The translations under genes were made by a program, and so were the position numbers. The notes below the pieces were generated by a model. That model made no database searches and was not told where the DNA came from. It saw only the letters and a list, made by a program, of their open reading frames with translations. A stretch of 8,396 nt of DNA from Gemmatimonadaceae bacterium. Its GTDB lineage: Bacteria; Gemmatimonadota; Gemmatimonadetes; Gemmatimonadales; Gemmatimonadaceae. Below, one piece after another: positions 6,632-8,396 of this stretch; position 1 is the first letter of the stretch, and each line of letters opens with the position of its first letter. The stretch spans positions 1 to 8,396 of the forward strand of contig JADGGM010000100.1 of NCBI GenBank assembly GCA_019689955.1, read 5' to 3'.

Positions 6632-6663
6632 GAGCACCGCCGCGCCGCTGGAGACCGCCTCGA

Positions 6664-8274
6664 TCAGTGCGAGCCGTCGGCGACGTGCGCCCCTTCGGCC
6701 CCGCCCCCCGAGGTCAGGTCGATGAACGATGCGATGTTCTTCTTGAGCTTCGCCAGCGACGGCTCGTGCAGGTACATCATGTGCCCCGCGTCGTACTCCT
6801 CCTCGTGCACGTGGCTTTGCAGCTCCTTGGGGAGGTGGAGGTGCGCCATCGTCCACTCGGCCGCGTAGTACGGCGTCGCCAGGTCGAAGAGCCCGCTGTT
6901 CAGTTGCACGTGGAGGCGCGTGTTGTACTGCAGCGCCTGCGACAGGTCGACCGCGACGTTGGTGTGGCCGGGCCACCCGCGGCGCTGGCCGTGGTTCCAG
7001 TTCCACGGCTGCACGTTCCCGCTCACCGTGTACTGCATCCCCTTCCCGAAGTTCAGCTCACCGTGCAGGTACTGGTTGAACGCGGACACGAACGCCGAGC
7101 TGATGTCCGCCGACTGCGGGTCGTACGGCGCCCGCTCGGCGAGCAGGTCTCCTGTGGGCCCGGTGAAGCGCGCATCGAGCCGCCCCACCACGGCGCCGTG
7201 CTCGCGCAGCAGCTCCTTCTCGAACTGCCCGGCCTCCACGCGCAGGTCGGCCTTGTCGATGTAGTCCGTGCTCAGCCCGGTGTACTGGTGGAGCTGGTTG
7301 ATGATCCGCGTCCGCTCGGCCGGCGCGAGGTCGTCGCCCGCGAGGAGCGCCATCGCATAGTCGGTCATCGCGAAGTGCTCGACTTCCTTCAGGAACGGGC
7401 GCAGCTCCTTGGGCTGGTTGGGGAGCGCGTGGTGGTACCAGGCCACCGCGGCGTACGCGGGGAGGTACATGATGAACGGCATGTCGTTCCCGTCGTCGAA
7501 CGTGATGGTCTGGAAATCCAGCACGGCCGACATGAGGATGACGCCGTTGAAGTCCATGTTCTCGCGCCGCTGGAGGTAGTTCACGAGCGCGGCCGAGCGT
7601 GTGGTGCCGTAGCTCTCGCCGGCGAGGTAGCGCGGGGAGTTCCAGCGGTCGTTCTCGCTCAGGTAGCGGCTGATGAACTGGGCCAGCGAGCGCACGTCCT
7701 CGTCGACCCCCCAGAAGTCTTTCCCCTTCGCTTTGCCGAGCGGGCGGCTGAAGCCGGTCCCGACCGGGTCGATGAAGACGAGGTCCGTCTTGTCGAGCGG
7801 CGTGTACTCGTTGTCGACGATCGTGTACGGCGGCGGGGCCGCGTGCTGCGCGTCCGGAGTGACGACGCGCCGCGGGCCGAGCGCCCCCATGTGCAGCCAG
7901 ATCGACGCCGACCCCGGCCCGCCGTTGTAGGCGAAGGTGATCGGCCGGTGGCTCATGTCGCGCACGCCGCGGCGGGTGTACGCCGTGTAGAAGATCGTCG
8001 CGATCGGCTCGTCGGCCGAATCGCGGAGGACGATGTTGCCGACGGTCGCGTCGTAGTCGATCCGTTGCCCGCCGACGACGATGGAATGCTGCGTGACCGT
8101 GCGGTGCTCGGTGTCCAGCGCCGGCGTCTTGCCGGTGCCGGGGACCTGCGCGGTGTCGTGGCTCGGGGCGTGGCTCGTGTCGCGCCCCGCCCGGGAGGGC
8201 GCGCGCTGGGCCGCGAGCTGCACGGGGAGCGCCACCGCGAGGAAAGCAACGAGAGCGGCTCGGGGTGTGTGCAT
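6664..8274 (-). CDS. Exported S10 family serine carboxypeptidase
   Basis: A 536-residue protein with a signal peptide (MHTPR, hydrophobic core AALVAFLAVALPV, likely cut after LAA at 22, Gln at +1). A Ser/Thr/His/Pro-rich linker (about 24-58) follows, then an alpha/beta-hydrolase domain. The S10 signature is complete: NGGPGSAS (117-124, oxyanion region), FIDPVGTGFSRP (167-178), GESYG (219-223, nucleophile Ser221), NSGLFDLATP (459-468, catalytic Asp464) and DAGHMMY (495-501, catalytic His498). S10 enzymes remove C-terminal residues, usually at acidic pH; this one should act in the periplasm or outside. Length is slightly above the usual eukaryotic enzyme and fits bacterial members. The frame is open to the right edge, but only the start at 8274 puts the signal peptide at the N-terminus. 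No Shine-Dalgarno or clear promoter is seen in 8275-8396; the leader is C/T-rich. Confidence 0.95.
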   Translation of the reverse strand: MHTPRAALVAFLAVALPVQLAAQRAPSRAGRDTSHAPSHDTAQVPGTGKTPALDTEHRTVTQHSIVVGGQRIDYDATVGNIVLRDSADEPIATIFYTAYTRRGVRDMSHRPITFAYNGGPGSASIWLHMGALGPRRVVTPDAQHAAPPPYTIVDNEYTPLDKTDLVFIDPVGTGFSRPLGKAKGKDFWGVDEDVRSLAQFISRYLSENDRWNSPRYLAGESYGTTRSAALVNYLQRRENMDFNGVILMSAVLDFQTITFDDGNDMPFIMYLPAYAAVAWYHHALPNQPKELRPFLKEVEHFAMTDYAMALLAGDDLAPAERTRIINQLHQYTGLSTDYIDKADLRVEAGQFEKELLREHGAVVGRLDARFTGPTGDLLAERAPYDPQSADISSAFVSAFNQYLHGELNFGKGMQYTVSGNVQPWNWNHGQRRGWPGHTNVAVDLSQALQYNTRLHVQLNSGLFDLATPYYAAEWTMAHLHLPKELQSHVHEEEYDAGHMMYLHEPSLAKLKKNIASFIDLTSGGGAEGAHVADGSH

Positions 8275-8396
8275 GGTGTCTGCGGTGCCAAGGTGGAGAG
8301 AGAGGACCATCGAGGCGTCGGCGCGCAGCCGGCGCCGCTCTCCCTCCATACGCGCGACCCCCCGCGGCCGTTCGCCCCCCCGACGGCGCACGGGGC

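Noticed and set aside
6482..6663. Phenylalanine leader-peptide attenuator upstream of pheA-tyrA
   Set aside because: No short Phe-rich reading frame was found in the leader, only a small 6-bp hairpin (6520-6534) and no terminator with a U-run.
8275..8391. N-terminal extension of the S10 carboxypeptidase to an upstream start
   Set aside because: It would place 39 Arg-rich residues before a normal signal peptide; none of the upstream starts has a convincing ribosome site.
1..8396. Mobile elements, phage genes, CRISPR arrays, tRNA or rRNA
   Set aside because: No transposase or phage motifs, no spaced direct repeats and no cloverleaf-like or rRNA sequence was seen on either strand by eye.

Overview
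This is an 8.4 kb, very GC-rich stretch of ordinary bacterial chromosome with five protein-coding genes, all on the minus strand. Reading in the direction of transcription (high to low coordinates) they are: an exported S10 serine carboxypeptidase (8274-6664), a fused prephenate dehydratase-ACT-prephenate dehydrogenase (6481-4697), an exported PEBP/YbhB-type protein (4582-3992), an exported M1 metallopeptidase (3746-1734) and a cytoplasmic asparagine-synthetase-like protein (1675-110). The gene content, the GC richness and the repeated 'AxA|Q' signal peptide ends suggest Gemmatimonadota. This is an inference from protein style only, since no rRNA or other marker is present.

Intergenic regions are short (58 to 245 bp). 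Four of the five genes are followed by a strong GC-rich hairpin (stems of 10 to 15 bp), and the fusion gene by only a short palindrome. None is followed by a clear U-tract. Plausible promoters lie before the PEBP gene (TTGCCC-18-TAACAT with a TG extension) and before the fusion gene (TTGCAT-16-TAGCTT), so most genes are probably separate transcription units. The M1 and asparagine-synthetase-like genes (58 bp gap, with a hairpin) may be partly co-transcribed. The cytoplasmic fusion gene and the PEBP gene have good Shine-Dalgarno sequences. The two exported peptidases instead have C/T-rich leaders with no Shine-Dalgarno.

Functionally, the window combines aromatic amino acid synthesis (prephenate to phenylalanine and tyrosine in one polypeptide) with exported peptide breakdown. 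The exported enzymes are an M1 aminopeptidase-type enzyme and an S10 carboxypeptidase. The PEBP is notable because a eukaryotic PEBP (yeast Tfs1/IC) inhibits an S10 carboxypeptidase (CPY). No mobile element, CRISPR array, phage gene, tRNA or rRNA was seen. The points most worth a second look are the PheA-TyrA fusion without chorismate mutase and its altered dehydrogenase motif, a possible internal start that would give free TyrA, the asparagine-synthetase-like protein without a glutaminase cysteine, and the PEBP/S10 pairing.
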